Part shown: positions 1 through 8,407 of the stretch, piece by piece
How the letters are laid out: each line of letters opens with the position of its first letter
Position numbering within the stretch: position 1 is the first letter of the stretch
Program-made: the position numbers and the translations under genes
The notes under the pieces: generated by a model
Databases searched by the model: none
What the model saw: only the letters and a program-made list of their open reading frames with translations
Told to the model about the DNA's origin: nothing
Source of the DNA: JBBDYH01 sp040901795
Lineage (GTDB): Bacteria > Planctomycetota > Planctomycetia > Pirellulales > JALHPA01
Length of the DNA: 39,770 nucleotides
Direction: 5' to 3'
Assembly: GCA_040901795.1 (NCBI GenBank)
Contig: JBBDYH010000034.1
Coordinates: 1 to 39,770, forward strand

Positions 1-145
1 ACCCCCGGATGGCTACCCGAGAAAGGGTTTGGGCGCGACAACGCAACCGGCTCACGTCAGAGGAGTTGAGGACATCCTCCGTGCCGTTGAATTCCGTCAG
101 TACGAGCGCCTCTCGAAGTCTGAACGGTTCGATCGAAATCGCGCC

Positions 146-991
146 TTACCGCCGCTTCTGCTGATACCGCCGGCTGGCCTTTTCCAGCGTGCGGCGCTCG
201 TCCCGGGTGAGGCTGTCTTGCCCCTCGCGATTGATTTTCTCGAGGATCCGGTCCACTCGCCGACCCAGATCATCCTCGTCGTCCTCGGCGCTGTGGACGC
301 GGAGCCGCGGCTTGCGACCCAGCCGACTCAGCGAGAATCGCTTCGGCAGCAGGCCGCCCAACTGCCAACCTGTTTTGTAGAACAGGAAGGCAAACGCCGC
401 CCCCGTGAGATGGGCCGTGTAGGCGACCTGGCCGGAGTTATCACGCGAAACAGCGCCGACGATGTCTTGCAATAATTGCAGCGTGGCCAGCACCCAGACC
501 GGAATGGGCAACACGCCCCAAAACAACAGCGTCCGCGTCGGGTAGTGCAGCACGAAGAGCACCATGATGCCGGTTACGGCGCCCGAAGCCCCGACTAGCT
601 TCGCGGCATCCCCCTGCACCAAGTTCAGCAACAGCCAGACCAGTCCCGACAGCACGACCAGCGACAGGTACAACTGCAAGTAGAGCCGCTTACCATAAAG
701 CGTTTCGATATCACGGCCGAAGAGCCATAGAAAGAACATGTTGAACAGCACGTGCCGCACGCTGAATGGATCGTGCGCAAATCCGTACGTCAACAACTGC
801 CAAAAATACTGCGGATATCTGAACAGCGCCCAGTCCAGCGCCAGCGCGCTGCTTAACCGACCGTCGGAGAAAACGTCGGCGACGAACACAACCGCGTTGA
901 TCAGGATCAACGTGGTGGTCACCGACATGTCGCCGCCGAGCACCATGCCCCGCGGCTCTTCCCGGTAGTATTCGCGATCGTAAAGACCCAT
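146..991 (-). CDS. Rhomboid-family intramembrane serine protease
   Basis: A 281-aa polytopic membrane protein, predicted to cleave transmembrane substrates within the inner membrane. Visible family marks: the HxxxN oxyanion motif (H80...N84 in RHVLFN), the nucleophile S136 in GASG on one helix, and the general base H194 in AYTAHLTGAAF on a later helix, giving the Ser-His dyad. About six hydrophobic segments lie between residues 25 and 205. The cytosolic tail (about 240-281, RVDRILEKINREG...SLTRDERRTLE) matches the charged C-terminal extension common on bacterial rhomboids of this size. It is divergent from the MBL nuclease gene, with a 105-base gap that carries a 10-bp-stem palindrome. The ribosome-binding site is weak (GAGAAAG). 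Substrate unknown. Confidence 0.93.
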   Translation of the reverse strand: MGLYDREYYREEPRGMVLGGDMSVTTTLILINAVVFVADVFSDGRLSSALALDWALFRYPQYFWQLLTYGFAHDPFSVRHVLFNMFFLWLFGRDIETLYGKRLYLQLYLSLVVLSGLVWLLLNLVQGDAAKLVGASGAVTGIMVLFVLHYPTRTLLFWGVLPIPVWVLATLQLLQDIVGAVSRDNSGQVAYTAHLTGAAFAFLFYKTGWQLGGLLPKRFSLSRLGRKPRLRVHSAEDDEDDLGRRVDRILEKINREGQDSLTRDERRTLEKASRRYQQKRR

Positions 992-1005
992 AGTTTAAAC
1001 TTTCT

Positions 1006-1030
1006 CGTTCCCACGCTCCGCGTGGGAACG
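1006..1030. repeat. Short palindrome in divergent intergenic region
   Basis: A perfect 10-bp inverted repeat (CGTTCCCACG / CGTGGGAACG) with a CTCCG loop, 15 bases upstream of the rhomboid start. It belongs to the same 'CGTTCCCA..GC' family as the palindromes at 3857-3980, so it is probably a dispersed REP-like repeat rather than a gene-specific operator. It would lie in the rhomboid 5' leader. Confidence 0.7.
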
Positions 1031-1096
1031 TACCTCTCGCCTTTCCGCGGCGCGTCCTTCGGCGCGCTGCGTCAGTACCTATGATACTATAGGACA

Positions 1097-2512
1097 ATGC
1101 CCCACACGGCTATGGACCATCTCACCTTTCACGGCGCCGCCGAAACCGTCACCGGCTCGAAGTATCTGCTCGAGTCCGGCGATACCCGCGTGCTGATCGA
1201 CTGCGGCCTGTTCCAGGGCCTCAAAGAGCTGCGCGAGCGCAACTGGCAGCGGCTGCCGTTCGAACCAACCTCCGTTGCTAGCGTGGTCCTGACCCATGCA
1301 CACATCGATCACATCGGCTACCTGCCGCGATTTGTAAAGACCGGCTTCCGTGGCCCCGTCTATTGCACCAAGGCCACCGCCGAGCTTTGCGAGCTGCAGC
1401 TCTACGACACGGCACGTCTGGAAGAGGAGGATGCCGCGTACGCCAATCGCAAGGGCTACTCCAAGCACCGCCCGGCGCTGCCGCTCTTCGACGAGCACGA
1501 CGTCGCCCGCACGCTCAAGCTGCTGCGACCGGTCGAGCGCGGCAAATGGTTTCAGGCCGGCGGTCCGATCTGGTGCCGGCATCGCGATGTCGGACATTTG
1601 CTCGGTTCGGCGATGATCGAAACCGAGCTCCGCCACGCGAGCCGCACCACGCGCGTTCTCTTCTCTGGCGACGTCGGCCGCTACAACGCACCGCTGTATT
1701 ACGATCCCTCACCGCCGCCGGAATGCGATTACTTGATTTGCGAAAGCACCTACGGCGACCGCGAGCATCCGATCGAACCCGTGCTCGATCAACTTGCCGA
1801 GGCCGTCAAGAGTGGCATAGCGCGCGGCGGCGTAATACTCGTGGCGGCGTTCGCCATCGGCCGGGCGCAGCAGCTTGTGTACTTGCTCCACGTGCTCGAG
1901 GAACACGGCCGAATTCCCAAACTGCCGATTTACATCGACAGCCCGATGGCGATCGAGGCCACGCAAATCTACACGCGCCACGCGGCCGACCACGACCTTG
2001 TCGAAGCCGAGATTACCGAGCCGGGCTGGAAATTCACGGGCGACGACATCGTCTACGCGGGTACGCGCGATGAGTCGAAGGCACTCAACCGCATCGCCGG
2101 CCCGGCGATCATCATCTCGTCGTCCGGCATGATGACAGGCGGCCGCATCCTGCATCATCTCAAGCAGCGACTCCCGTCCGCCGAGAATACGATTCTGTTG
2201 GGTGGCTACATGGCGCCCGGAACGCGCGGCCGCGCACTCTTCGATGGCAAGCCGACACTGCGCGTGCACGGCAGCGAGATACCGGTTCGCGCCGCGGTGG
2301 TGCGAATTCCCGCGCTTTCGGGCCATGCTGACCATCGCGAGTTATTGCGCTGGCTGGAGCCGTTGCCGCCGCCAAAACTGACGTTTCTAACTCACGGTGA
2401 ACTACCCAGCGCCAACATGCTCGCCGAGCAGCTCCGCCGCCTTCGCGGCTGGAACACCGTCGTGCCCAAGCATGGCGAGACGTTTGAGCTGCCTGACGTC
2501 GTCGTGTTGTAG
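1097..2512 (+). CDS. MBL-fold/beta-CASP ribonuclease-like metallohydrolase
   Basis: A 471-aa cytosolic metallo-beta-lactamase-fold protein of the CPSF73/Ysh1-like beta-CASP group, predicted to cut or trim RNA using two zinc ions. Metal-binding motifs are complete: HAHIDH at 67-72 (HxHxDH), H167 in DVGHLLGSA and D192 in FSGDVGRY. Beta-CASP marks follow: CESTYGDREHP (about 215-225), AFAIGRAQ (251-258), a SSSGMMTGGR stretch and the C-terminal SGHADH (408-413) and THGE (H433). The N terminus, with HGAAETVTGSKYLLE, is typical of the family. An AGGA lies very close to this ATG; an in-frame ATG at 1112 is an alternative start. The RNA substrate cannot be read from sequence. Confidence 0.93.
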   Translation: MPHTAMDHLTFHGAAETVTGSKYLLESGDTRVLIDCGLFQGLKELRERNWQRLPFEPTSVASVVLTHAHIDHIGYLPRFVKTGFRGPVYCTKATAELCELQLYDTARLEEEDAAYANRKGYSKHRPALPLFDEHDVARTLKLLRPVERGKWFQAGGPIWCRHRDVGHLLGSAMIETELRHASRTTRVLFSGDVGRYNAPLYYDPSPPPECDYLICESTYGDREHPIEPVLDQLAEAVKSGIARGGVILVAAFAIGRAQQLVYLLHVLEEHGRIPKLPIYIDSPMAIEATQIYTRHAADHDLVEAEITEPGWKFTGDDIVYAGTRDESKALNRIAGPAIIISSSGMMTGGRILHHLKQRLPSAENTILLGGYMAPGTRGRALFDGKPTLRVHGSEIPVRAAVVRIPALSGHADHRELLRWLEPLPPPKLTFLTHGELPSANMLAEQLRRLRGWNTVVPKHGETFELPDVVVL

Positions 2513-2593
2513 GCGGTAATCCTGCATCGGTGGTAGAATTGAGCGAACACACGGTTTTTCTGCGAACTGCTGCCGCGCAATCGACACGACTAA

Positions 2594-2890
2594 ATGAATT
2601 CCGATCTTGACACATTGAAACGTTGTCTCGCTGCCGAGCTGCCGCTGCTCCGCGACCGATACGGCGTCGCATCCCTGAGCCTTTTTGGTTCGTACGTCCG
2701 GGGCGAACAACGACCAGATAGCGACTTGGATGTTCTCGTGACCTTTCGTCGCACCCCCGGTCTCCTAGGCTTCATTGAACTTGAGAACCACTTGAGCGAC
2801 TTGTTGGGGAAAAAAGTGGACTTGGTCTTACGCGATGCCCTAAAGCCGGCCATCGGAACGCGCGTTCTCGCTGAAGCGGTGCCGATATGA
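2594..2890 (+). CDS. mntA: MNT-domain nucleotidyltransferase antitoxin
   Basis: A 98-aa minimal nucleotidyltransferase. It shows the family signature GSYVRGEQRPDSDLDVLV, with G32-S33 and the metal-binding pair D44/D46; D76 in KKVDLV is the likely third carboxylate. In characterised MntA-HepT systems this protein neutralises the toxin by transferring AMP units to a tyrosine next to the toxin's RNase motif. Its stop overlaps the start of the HEPN gene by four bases (ATGA), which indicates translational coupling. No clear Shine-Dalgarno precedes the ATG. All three acidic residues are present, so it looks catalytically intact; the AMPylation role is by family. Confidence 0.92.
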   Translation: MNSDLDTLKRCLAAELPLLRDRYGVASLSLFGSYVRGEQRPDSDLDVLVTFRRTPGLLGFIELENHLSDLLGKKVDLVLRDALKPAIGTRVLAEAVPI

Positions 2891-3258
2891 CGGTTCAACG
2901 GACCTGCACTGACTTTTTGCAAGACATCATCGACGCCGCACAGAAGGCGCGCGGCTTCGTTGAGAATTTAACGCGCGATCAGTTTGCGACCGACGACAAG
3001 ACACAATTCGCTGTGGTCCGTGCACTTGAAATCATCGGCGAGGCCGCGAAGCGTATCCCCATGGACATTCGCACGCAACATGTGAACGTTCCTTGGCGAT
3101 CGATGGCAGGTATCCGCGATAAGCTTATTCACGACTATGTGAGCGTTAATCTCGACATCGTATGGAAGACGGTCCAGGAAGATTTGCCTTCACTGATTCC
3201 GCTCATTGAACAGGTGTTGGACGAGTGTGGGCGGAATTCATCTGAAAAGACCGACTAA
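2887..3258 (+). CDS. hepT: HEPN-domain RNase toxin (HepT/DUF86)
   Basis: A 123-aa all-helical HEPN (DUF86) protein, the toxin partner of the preceding nucleotidyltransferase. The active-site motif Rx4HxY is complete: R77, H82 and Y84 in GIRDKLIHDY. R and H form the metal-independent RNase site of HEPN dimers, and Y84 is the residue AMPylated by MntA in studied pairs. The EIIGEAAKRIP segment (about 48-58) is the usual DUF86 helix. It overlaps mntA by four bases. The gene ends 19 bases before the convergent HD-hydrolase stop. Length is normal and nothing is missing, so the module looks functional. Confidence 0.93.
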   Translation: MTVQRTCTDFLQDIIDAAQKARGFVENLTRDQFATDDKTQFAVVRALEIIGEAAKRIPMDIRTQHVNVPWRSMAGIRDKLIHDYVSVNLDIVWKTVQEDLPSLIPLIEQVLDECGRNSSEKTD

Positions 3259-3277
3259 CCACCATAGCCGCGGTTCG

Positions 3278-3847
3278 TTACGCGTTAATTTCCGTCTCCA
3301 GCTCGTTCACCACGCGCTCCAATTCCTCCGCCAGTGGCGGCGGTGCTTTATCGCGGAGTTTGTCGGCCAGTGTGCGGTAGTACCAGAGCGTCCCCTCTCT
3401 GCCGCCGTTAAAGCGTGACCATACGGCGTCGCCTAGTTGCCGAAAGTCGGACAGCACCGAGCGCGCGTTGTGCAGCTTGTCGGCCGCGGCTATCAGCCAA
3501 ACCGAGGGGGACGCCTGCTCGAGATGTGCAATGTAGGCTTCCTTCCGCTCGCGCCATGGCGGCTTGGGAATCGTGTCGGCGTCGGTGCACCCGAGCACGA
3601 TCTCGAGCACGCGCTCGCCGAATCGCCGGCGAATATGATCCGCCGTGCGCTGGCCGCCTTGATCTTCGACCGCGTCGTGCAAGAGCGCCGCGATTGCCTC
3701 GTCTTCATCCGCGCCGTGTTCCAAGGCGAGACTCGTCACGCCCAACAAGTGCGCGATGTACGGCGTGTCACTCGCTTTGCGCAATTGGTCGACATGCAGC
3801 TCCGTCGCGTAGACCAGCGCGTCGCGAAAGCGTGCGGTGAGCTTCAT
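3278..3847 (-). CDS. HD-domain (p)ppGpp hydrolase-like protein (small alarmone hydrolase type)
   Basis: A 189-aa single-domain HD phosphohydrolase resembling the hydrolase half of RelA/SpoT or Mesh1. Metal ligands are visible: H33 (PYIAHLLGV), H57-D58 (LLHDAVED) and D123 (AADKLHN). The E61-D62 pair matches the catalytic ED motif of (p)ppGpp hydrolases, and N127 matches the conserved Asn. There is no synthetase, TGS or ACT domain, so it would only degrade the alarmone (3'-pyrophosphohydrolase); NADPH phosphatase activity, as in Mesh1, is possible. The start at 3847 is chosen because the family begins there; an open frame reaching 4045 only translates the palindromic repeats upstream. The first hairpin of that cluster lies 10 bases from the ATG. 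Confidence 0.88.
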   Translation of the reverse strand: MKLTARFRDALVYATELHVDQLRKASDTPYIAHLLGVTSLALEHGADEDEAIAALLHDAVEDQGGQRTADHIRRRFGERVLEIVLGCTDADTIPKPPWRERKEAYIAHLEQASPSVWLIAAADKLHNARSVLSDFRQLGDAVWSRFNGGREGTLWYYRTLADKLRDKAPPPLAEELERVVNELETEINA

Positions 3848-3851
3848 TGGT

Positions 3852-4016
3852 TCTCGTTCCCAGGCTCTGCCTGGGAATGCCGTGCATGCGAGGCTCTGCC
3901 TCGCCAACTGGAGGAGACGACGGCCATACCGGCAGGCGGAGCCTGCCGAACAGTGCGTTCCCAGGCGGAGCCTGGGAACGAGAGATGCGTAGAGCACTCG
4001 GCAGGCGGAGCCTGCC
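3852..4016. repeat. Cluster of five perfect REP-like palindromes
   Basis: Five perfect hairpins are packed in the gap between DUF1501 and the HD gene: 3857-3877 (stem TTCCCAGGC, loop TCT), 3888-3904 (GCGAGGC, TCT), 3931-3947 (GGCAGGC, GGA), 3956-3980 (CGTTCCCAGGC, GGA) and 4000-4016 (GGCAGGC, GGA). The first and fourth are mirror images, so TTCTCGTTCCCAGGC at the left pairs with GCCTGGGAACGAGA at the right and the whole block could fold as one large inverted repeat. The last hairpin abuts the DUF1501 stop codon and may help terminate transcription. The sequences look like a dispersed planctomycete repeat family, not a CRISPR array. Confidence 0.8.
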
Positions 4017-5360
4017 CTACACCAACTCCGGCAGCGGCTGCGCATTACCCTCGACCAGATGCTGCGGCCGACCGGAAAGATCGTTCACCGTGACGGTGTT
4101 CGGGTTGATGCCCAGGTTGTGATACAGCGTGGCATGCACTTCGCCAAACGTGATCGGCCGGTCCTTGGCATGAGCGCCCAAGCGATCGGTCGAGCCGACG
4201 ACTTGGCCGGTGCGAATGCCGCCGCAGGCCAAGAGTGCACAGTTGACCGCCGGCCAGTGGTCGCGGCCGGCATCCTTGTTGATCTGCGGCGTGCGGCCAA
4301 ACTCGCCCCACACGATGACCGACACGTCCTTGTCCATCCCGCGGTTGTGTAAATCTTCGACCAGCGCGGTCACTCCCTGATCGAGCAGCGGCATGTCCTG
4401 TCGCCCGGCGTCGAACGTCCGCCCGTGCCAATCCCAGCGACTGAACGCCAACGTTACGCAGCGCACGCCCGCCTCCACCATCCGCCGCGCCATCAGCATC
4501 TGCTCCATCAGCTTCGGGCCGCCGTCGTCGCGATTCTTCGAATCTCCCTGGCCATACCGCTCGACGAGCCGCGGGTCTTCCTTCGAAAGATCGAGCGCAT
4601 CGAGCAGCCGGCTGCTGGTCAAAACGCCGAGCGCCTGTTGATTGAATGTATCCATCCCGGCCATCATGCCACTGGCATCAGCCTCACGGCGGAACTGGTC
4701 AAAACTGGCCAACAGCGCTTTGCGGTCGCCCAGCCGCTCCAGCGACACACCGTTGAGCACCATGTCGTCTTTGCCTTCGGCATTGGGCTTAAAGGGGGCG
4801 TGCGATACGCCGAGGAAACCCGGCTGACCGTTGTCGGCCCACGGCTTGTGCCCCATGGGCGGCGCGAGCCCGACATACGCCGGCACCGCCGGGTTGCCCG
4901 GGCCCATCAGCTTGCTGAGCACCGAACCCATCGCCGGCCAGCCCCCTTGCGGCTGCCGCTGATGCCGCCGTCCGGTATGGCACTGAAACGCGTAATGATC
5001 GCCGGTCGCTCCGACGATCGACCGCAGGATGACGAACTTGTCCATCATCGCGGCAATCCGCGGAAAGTGCTCGCAGATCTCGATCCCGGAAACGTTCGTT
5101 CGGATCGGCTTGAACTCGCCACGAATCTCCGCCGGCGCGTCCATTTTCAGGTCGAACATGTCCTGGTGCGGCGGCCCGCCAGGTAAAAAAATCTGGATCA
5201 CCGCCTTGTGTGGATTGCGCACTCCGGCGGCTGTTTCGGCTCTCAGGATCTGCGGGAGAGTGAGCCCACCCAACGCCAGGCCACCGATTCGCAAAAAGCC
5301 GCGACGCGTAATGCCATCACAGAAGGGGTGCTGATGGCGCTGGCCCAGAATTGTCAACAT
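4017..5360 (-). CDS. DUF1501 Tat-exported sulfatase-like protein
   Basis: A 447-aa DUF1501 protein, an alkaline-phosphatase/sulfatase-fold family expanded in planctomycetes with no assigned substrate. The N terminus carries a twin-arginine signal (TRRGFLR at about 18-24) followed by the hydrophobic IGGLALGGLTL and is predicted to be exported folded. Family marks include IQIFLPGGPPHQDMFDLK (about 55-72), GGWPAMGSVLSKL, WDWHGRTFDAG and the VWGEFGRTPQIN...GRDHWP segment, which holds the usual metal/phosphate-site residues. A GGAG lies about 14 bases upstream of the ATG. The common DUF1549/DUF1553 cytochrome partner is not next to it; the neighbours are unrelated. Divergent from cutC across 224 bases. 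Confidence 0.92.
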   Translation of the reverse strand: MLTILGQRHQHPFCDGITRRGFLRIGGLALGGLTLPQILRAETAAGVRNPHKAVIQIFLPGGPPHQDMFDLKMDAPAEIRGEFKPIRTNVSGIEICEHFPRIAAMMDKFVILRSIVGATGDHYAFQCHTGRRHQRQPQGGWPAMGSVLSKLMGPGNPAVPAYVGLAPPMGHKPWADNGQPGFLGVSHAPFKPNAEGKDDMVLNGVSLERLGDRKALLASFDQFRREADASGMMAGMDTFNQQALGVLTSSRLLDALDLSKEDPRLVERYGQGDSKNRDDGGPKLMEQMLMARRMVEAGVRCVTLAFSRWDWHGRTFDAGRQDMPLLDQGVTALVEDLHNRGMDKDVSVIVWGEFGRTPQINKDAGRDHWPAVNCALLACGGIRTGQVVGSTDRLGAHAKDRPITFGEVHATLYHNLGINPNTVTVNDLSGRPQHLVEGNAQPLPELV

Positions 5361-5584
5361 GGCGGGTTTCCTTACTCCTGGAACTGGCGCGGGGTGGGAA
5401 AGGCGGGGGACCGGAAGGGAGTTCGCTTAATCTCTCCTCAGCCCGGCGTCCAGAATCGTATCAAAAGTGGCTGATGGGAGCAAGCTTTTGCCGGTGCGGT
5501 TCAAGACCTGCGAGTTTCGCTCGATCGCGGCTATGGTATGGCTGATGGCAACTTGACACAAAGCAATGACAGGCACAGGAATGC

Positions 5585-6340
5585 ATGGCCTACGGAACTG
5601 AGGGACTAAACCCGAACATCGTCCCCCTGGATCAGCCGGGGATACTCGAAGTCATTGTCTGCTCCGAGGCAGATGCTGTGGCGGCTGTCGAGGGTGGCGC
5701 CGATCGGCTGGAAGTGATCAGCAACTACGCAGTGGGCGGGCTTACTCCGTCGCTTGAGCTTGTGCGAAAGCTTGCCGCAACGGTTCGAGTACCGCTACGT
5801 GTGATGTTGCGGCAGAGCGTGCCGTTCGTGGTGCGCGACCCGCGCGAGATTGGCGACCTTTGCGCGGCGGCCTCTGCGCTCGATGCCGTCGGCGTGGAGG
5901 GCGTTGTGATTGGATTCTTACAGGACGGTCCGCGTGGGAAATGCATTGATCATCGGTTACTCGAGCGCGTACTGTGCAGTGCACCCCGGCTAAAAGCGAC
6001 GTTTCACCGCGCGTTCGAAGAGTTGCACGAGCCGCTCGAAGCCATCGCTGAGCTCAAACATCACCCGCAAATCGATCGGATCTTGACCAGCGGCGGCAGT
6101 GGCACGCCAGCCGGTAAGCGGGATCGCCTCGCGCAGTGGCGGGCTGCCGCGCTGTCCGAGATCGAGCTAGTGATCGGTGGCGGAACCGACGCGGACACGG
6201 TCCGCTTGCTGAAACCGATTGGCGTCCGCGAGTTTCACGTGGGCACGGCGGTGCGTGCCGGGCTGACAGCCGACGGCGCGGTTCTCGTGGACCGTGTCAG
6301 GGCGATCGCCAAGGTCGTCAAGTGTCCGCGGGACCATTGA
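5585..6340 (+). CDS. cutC: CutC family protein (copper homeostasis-associated TIM barrel)
   Basis: A 251-aa CutC-family TIM-barrel protein. Conserved strand-end motifs are present: LEVIVCSEADAVAAVEGGAD near residues 21-40, FHRAFE (140-145), ILTSGG (166-171), GGGTDADTV, and the late REFHVGTA. The family was named for copper tolerance in E. coli, but its biochemical role is unsettled, so the copper link is by name only. It has about 20 extra residues before the usual CutC start. An AGGA lies four bases before the ATG at 5585. It is probably monocistronic; the next gene begins 249 bases downstream. Confidence 0.9.
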   Translation: MAYGTEGLNPNIVPLDQPGILEVIVCSEADAVAAVEGGADRLEVISNYAVGGLTPSLELVRKLAATVRVPLRVMLRQSVPFVVRDPREIGDLCAAASALDAVGVEGVVIGFLQDGPRGKCIDHRLLERVLCSAPRLKATFHRAFEELHEPLEAIAELKHHPQIDRILTSGGSGTPAGKRDRLAQWRAAALSEIELVIGGGTDADTVRLLKPIGVREFHVGTAVRAGLTADGAVLVDRVRAIAKVVKCPRDH

Positions 6341-6485
6341 GGCGGTTTATCGCTGGAGGCGCGCCACTTTCCGATCGCCGATAACGGGCGCGACATCCTA
6401 GCGGACAAAAAAGTGAACAAGCCGCGCGATCGCAAAAGCTTTGTAATCGGTTGCGGCGTGGGTTATGTTGGCAATGAATTAGGGG

Positions 6486-6510
6486 GCGAAACCGCAGGAG
6501 TCGGTTTCGC
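6486..6510. repeat. Palindrome upstream of CRTAC gene
   Basis: A perfect 9-bp inverted repeat (GCGAAACCG / CGGTTTCGC) with a seven-base CAGGAGT loop, about 80 bases upstream of the lipoprotein start. It is followed by a second small GC/AT palindrome (AAGCGCTT). It is probably a dispersed repeat within the 5' leader. No other feature was recognised in 6341-6589. Confidence 0.6.
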
Positions 6511-6589
6511 AAGCGCTTTTGCGCAGGTTTGTCCGCCGGCTTCTTTTCCCGACAGTGACGGCAGACGTCCTTCGAGCGGGTGAATTGCT

Positions 6590-8407
6590 ATGAGGCTCGT
6601 GCCGCGCCATCCGTGCGTCCTGTTGAGGTTCGCGTTGGCCGGCGCGCTGCTCGTAGGCTGCAGTCGAACGCCCGCGCCATCGTCGCCGCCGGCAGCGACT
6701 AACCACCCCTGGTTCGACGACGTGACACGCGACGCGCGGCTCGACTTCGTGCATGATCCTGGACCGAGCGGCTCGTACTTCATGCCGCAGAGCATGGGGT
6801 CTGGCGCGGCGCTGTTCGACTTCGACCAGGATGGCCGGCTCGACATTTATCTGGTGCAAGGCGCCGGTTTCGGCTCAAAGGCGCGCAATCGATTGTACCG
6901 CCAAGAGGAGGACGGATCGTTTCGCGATGTGAGCGAAGATTCCGGGCTGGACGTGGCCGGTTTTGGGACGGGCGTGGCGATCGGCGACGTGAATAACGAT
7001 GGCTTGCCCGACGTTTTCCTCAGCGAGTACGGCCGCATTCGCCTGCTGGTGAATCAAGGCGGCAAGTCCGCCACGGCGGATCTGCCCACGGCACGATTCG
7101 CCGATCTCTCGCGCGAAGCGGGGCTGGCGAGCCTGCTCTGGGGCACATCAGCGAGTTTTCTCGACTTCGACCGCGACGGCTGGCTCGATCTGGTCGTTGT
7201 CAATTATGTGGACTATGACCCGACTCGGCCATGCTACGGAAGGTCCGGCGAGCGTGACTTTTGCTCGCCGACGCAGTTCGATGGGACCCTCACGCGGTTA
7301 TACCGCAATGTAACCGCGGATAATGACAGCCAGCAACGTGGCACTGCTCCGCCGCGAAGCAGTGGCACTTCGTTTGGCAATTCGACGGCGGAGAACGATA
7401 GCCAGCCACCGCGGTTCGAAGATGTTACCGAGGCAAGCGGGCTGGGTGCGGTGCAGAGCCCCGGTCTGGGCGTGGTCTGCGCCGATTTCAATCACGATGG
7501 CTGGGACGACATCTTCGTCGCCAACGATCAGCAACCGAACCGTCTCTGGATCAACCGCCACGATGGCACGTTCGTGGACGAAGCGCTGGCTTGTGGCGTG
7601 GCCCTCAACGGACTGGGCCGCGCGGGGGCCAGCATGGGGACCGCTTGGGGCGATATCGACGCCGACGGGCTGGCCGACCTCTTCGTCACCAAGCTCGACG
7701 TCGAGACGCACACGCTCTGGCGGCAAGATCCCGCGGGTTTGTTTAAGGATGGTACGATCGACGCCGGACTCGCCCGCGCGAGGCGCAGCACGGGGTTCGG
7801 TACGGCGCTGGGTGACTTCGATCTCGACGGCGACTTGGATCTGGCGTATGTCAACGGCCGAGTGTTCGCCCCCGGCGCGCCGGGGCCAGCCAATAATCGG
7901 CTGCCGGCATTCTGGCGACCCTATGCCGAGCCGCACGCACTGTTAGAGAACGACGGCCAGGGGCGGTTTCGCTCGATCGCGGCCGACAATCCGGACTTCT
8001 GCGGTACGGCCGAGGTCGGCCGCTCGCTGTGCGTGGGCGACATCGACAACGACGGCGACCTCGACATGCTGGTGACGACGACGGCCGGCCCAGCGCGACT
8101 CTTTCGCAATGTCGCAGCGCGCAAGGGACATTGGTTGCTGGTTCGCGCGATGGATCCGGCACTCCAACGCGACGCCTACGGCGCGGTGGTGTCGGTGAAA
8201 GCCGGCGAGCGCGGATGGCAGCGACTGGTCAATCCGGGCACGAGCTACCAGTGCAGCCATGACGCGCGCGTTCACTTCGGCCTGGGCGATGTGGAGCGGA
8301 TCGATGAGATTCGCGTCCGCTGGCCGGACGGAAGCTCGGAACTGTTTACCGGCGGCGATGCCGATCGACTGGTCACGCTCCGCAAGGGGGAAGGGGCGGC
8401 GCCATGA
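6590..8407 (+). CDS. FG-GAP/VCBS-repeat ASPIC/UnbV lipoprotein (CRTAC type)
   Basis: A 605-aa exported lipoprotein: a hydrophobic leader ends in the lipobox LVGC with lipidated C24. It forms a predicted beta-propeller of FG-GAP/VCBS blades, each with a calcium-loop signature: FDFDQDGRLDIYL, IGDVNNDGLPDVFL, LDFDRDGWLDLVVV, CADFNHDGWDDIFV, WGDIDADGLADLFV, LGDFDLDGDLDLAYV and VGDIDNDGDLDMLV. The C-terminal ASPIC/UnbV domain is seen in VNPGTSYQCSHDARVHFGLG...IRVRWPDGSSE. In planctomycetes this type is commonly followed by a TPR protein, as here, with a four-base ATGA overlap. An in-frame low-complexity insert, with a near-palindrome and a repeated T-A-[DE]-N-D-S-Q, lies between the third and fourth blades. 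The ligand is unknown. Confidence 0.93.
   Translation: MRLVPRHPCVLLRFALAGALLVGCSRTPAPSSPPAATNHPWFDDVTRDARLDFVHDPGPSGSYFMPQSMGSGAALFDFDQDGRLDIYLVQGAGFGSKARNRLYRQEEDGSFRDVSEDSGLDVAGFGTGVAIGDVNNDGLPDVFLSEYGRIRLLVNQGGKSATADLPTARFADLSREAGLASLLWGTSASFLDFDRDGWLDLVVVNYVDYDPTRPCYGRSGERDFCSPTQFDGTLTRLYRNVTADNDSQQRGTAPPRSSGTSFGNSTAENDSQPPRFEDVTEASGLGAVQSPGLGVVCADFNHDGWDDIFVANDQQPNRLWINRHDGTFVDEALACGVALNGLGRAGASMGTAWGDIDADGLADLFVTKLDVETHTLWRQDPAGLFKDGTIDAGLARARRSTGFGTALGDFDLDGDLDLAYVNGRVFAPGAPGPANNRLPAFWRPYAEPHALLENDGQGRFRSIAADNPDFCGTAEVGRSLCVGDIDNDGDLDMLVTTTAGPARLFRNVAARKGHWLLVRAMDPALQRDAYGAVVSVKAGERGWQRLVNPGTSYQCSHDARVHFGLGDVERIDEIRVRWPDGSSELFTGGDADRLVTLRKGEGAAP
7338..7368. repeat. In-frame palindromic repeat inside CRTAC gene
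   Basis: GTGGCACTGCT and AGCAGTGGCAC form a near-perfect inverted repeat (10 of 11 pairs) inside the coding sequence. It is flanked by two imperfect direct copies of GCGGATAATGACAGCCAGC (about 7314 and 7387). Together they encode the Ser/Thr/Asn-rich linker between propeller blades and keep the frame open. It looks like a small repeat absorbed into the gene. Confidence 0.6.

Noticed and set aside
3848..4045. N-terminal extension of the HD hydrolase
   Set aside because: It translates the palindrome cluster (VPRLRLGTH, FPGRAWERE-type peptides) and is absent from the family.
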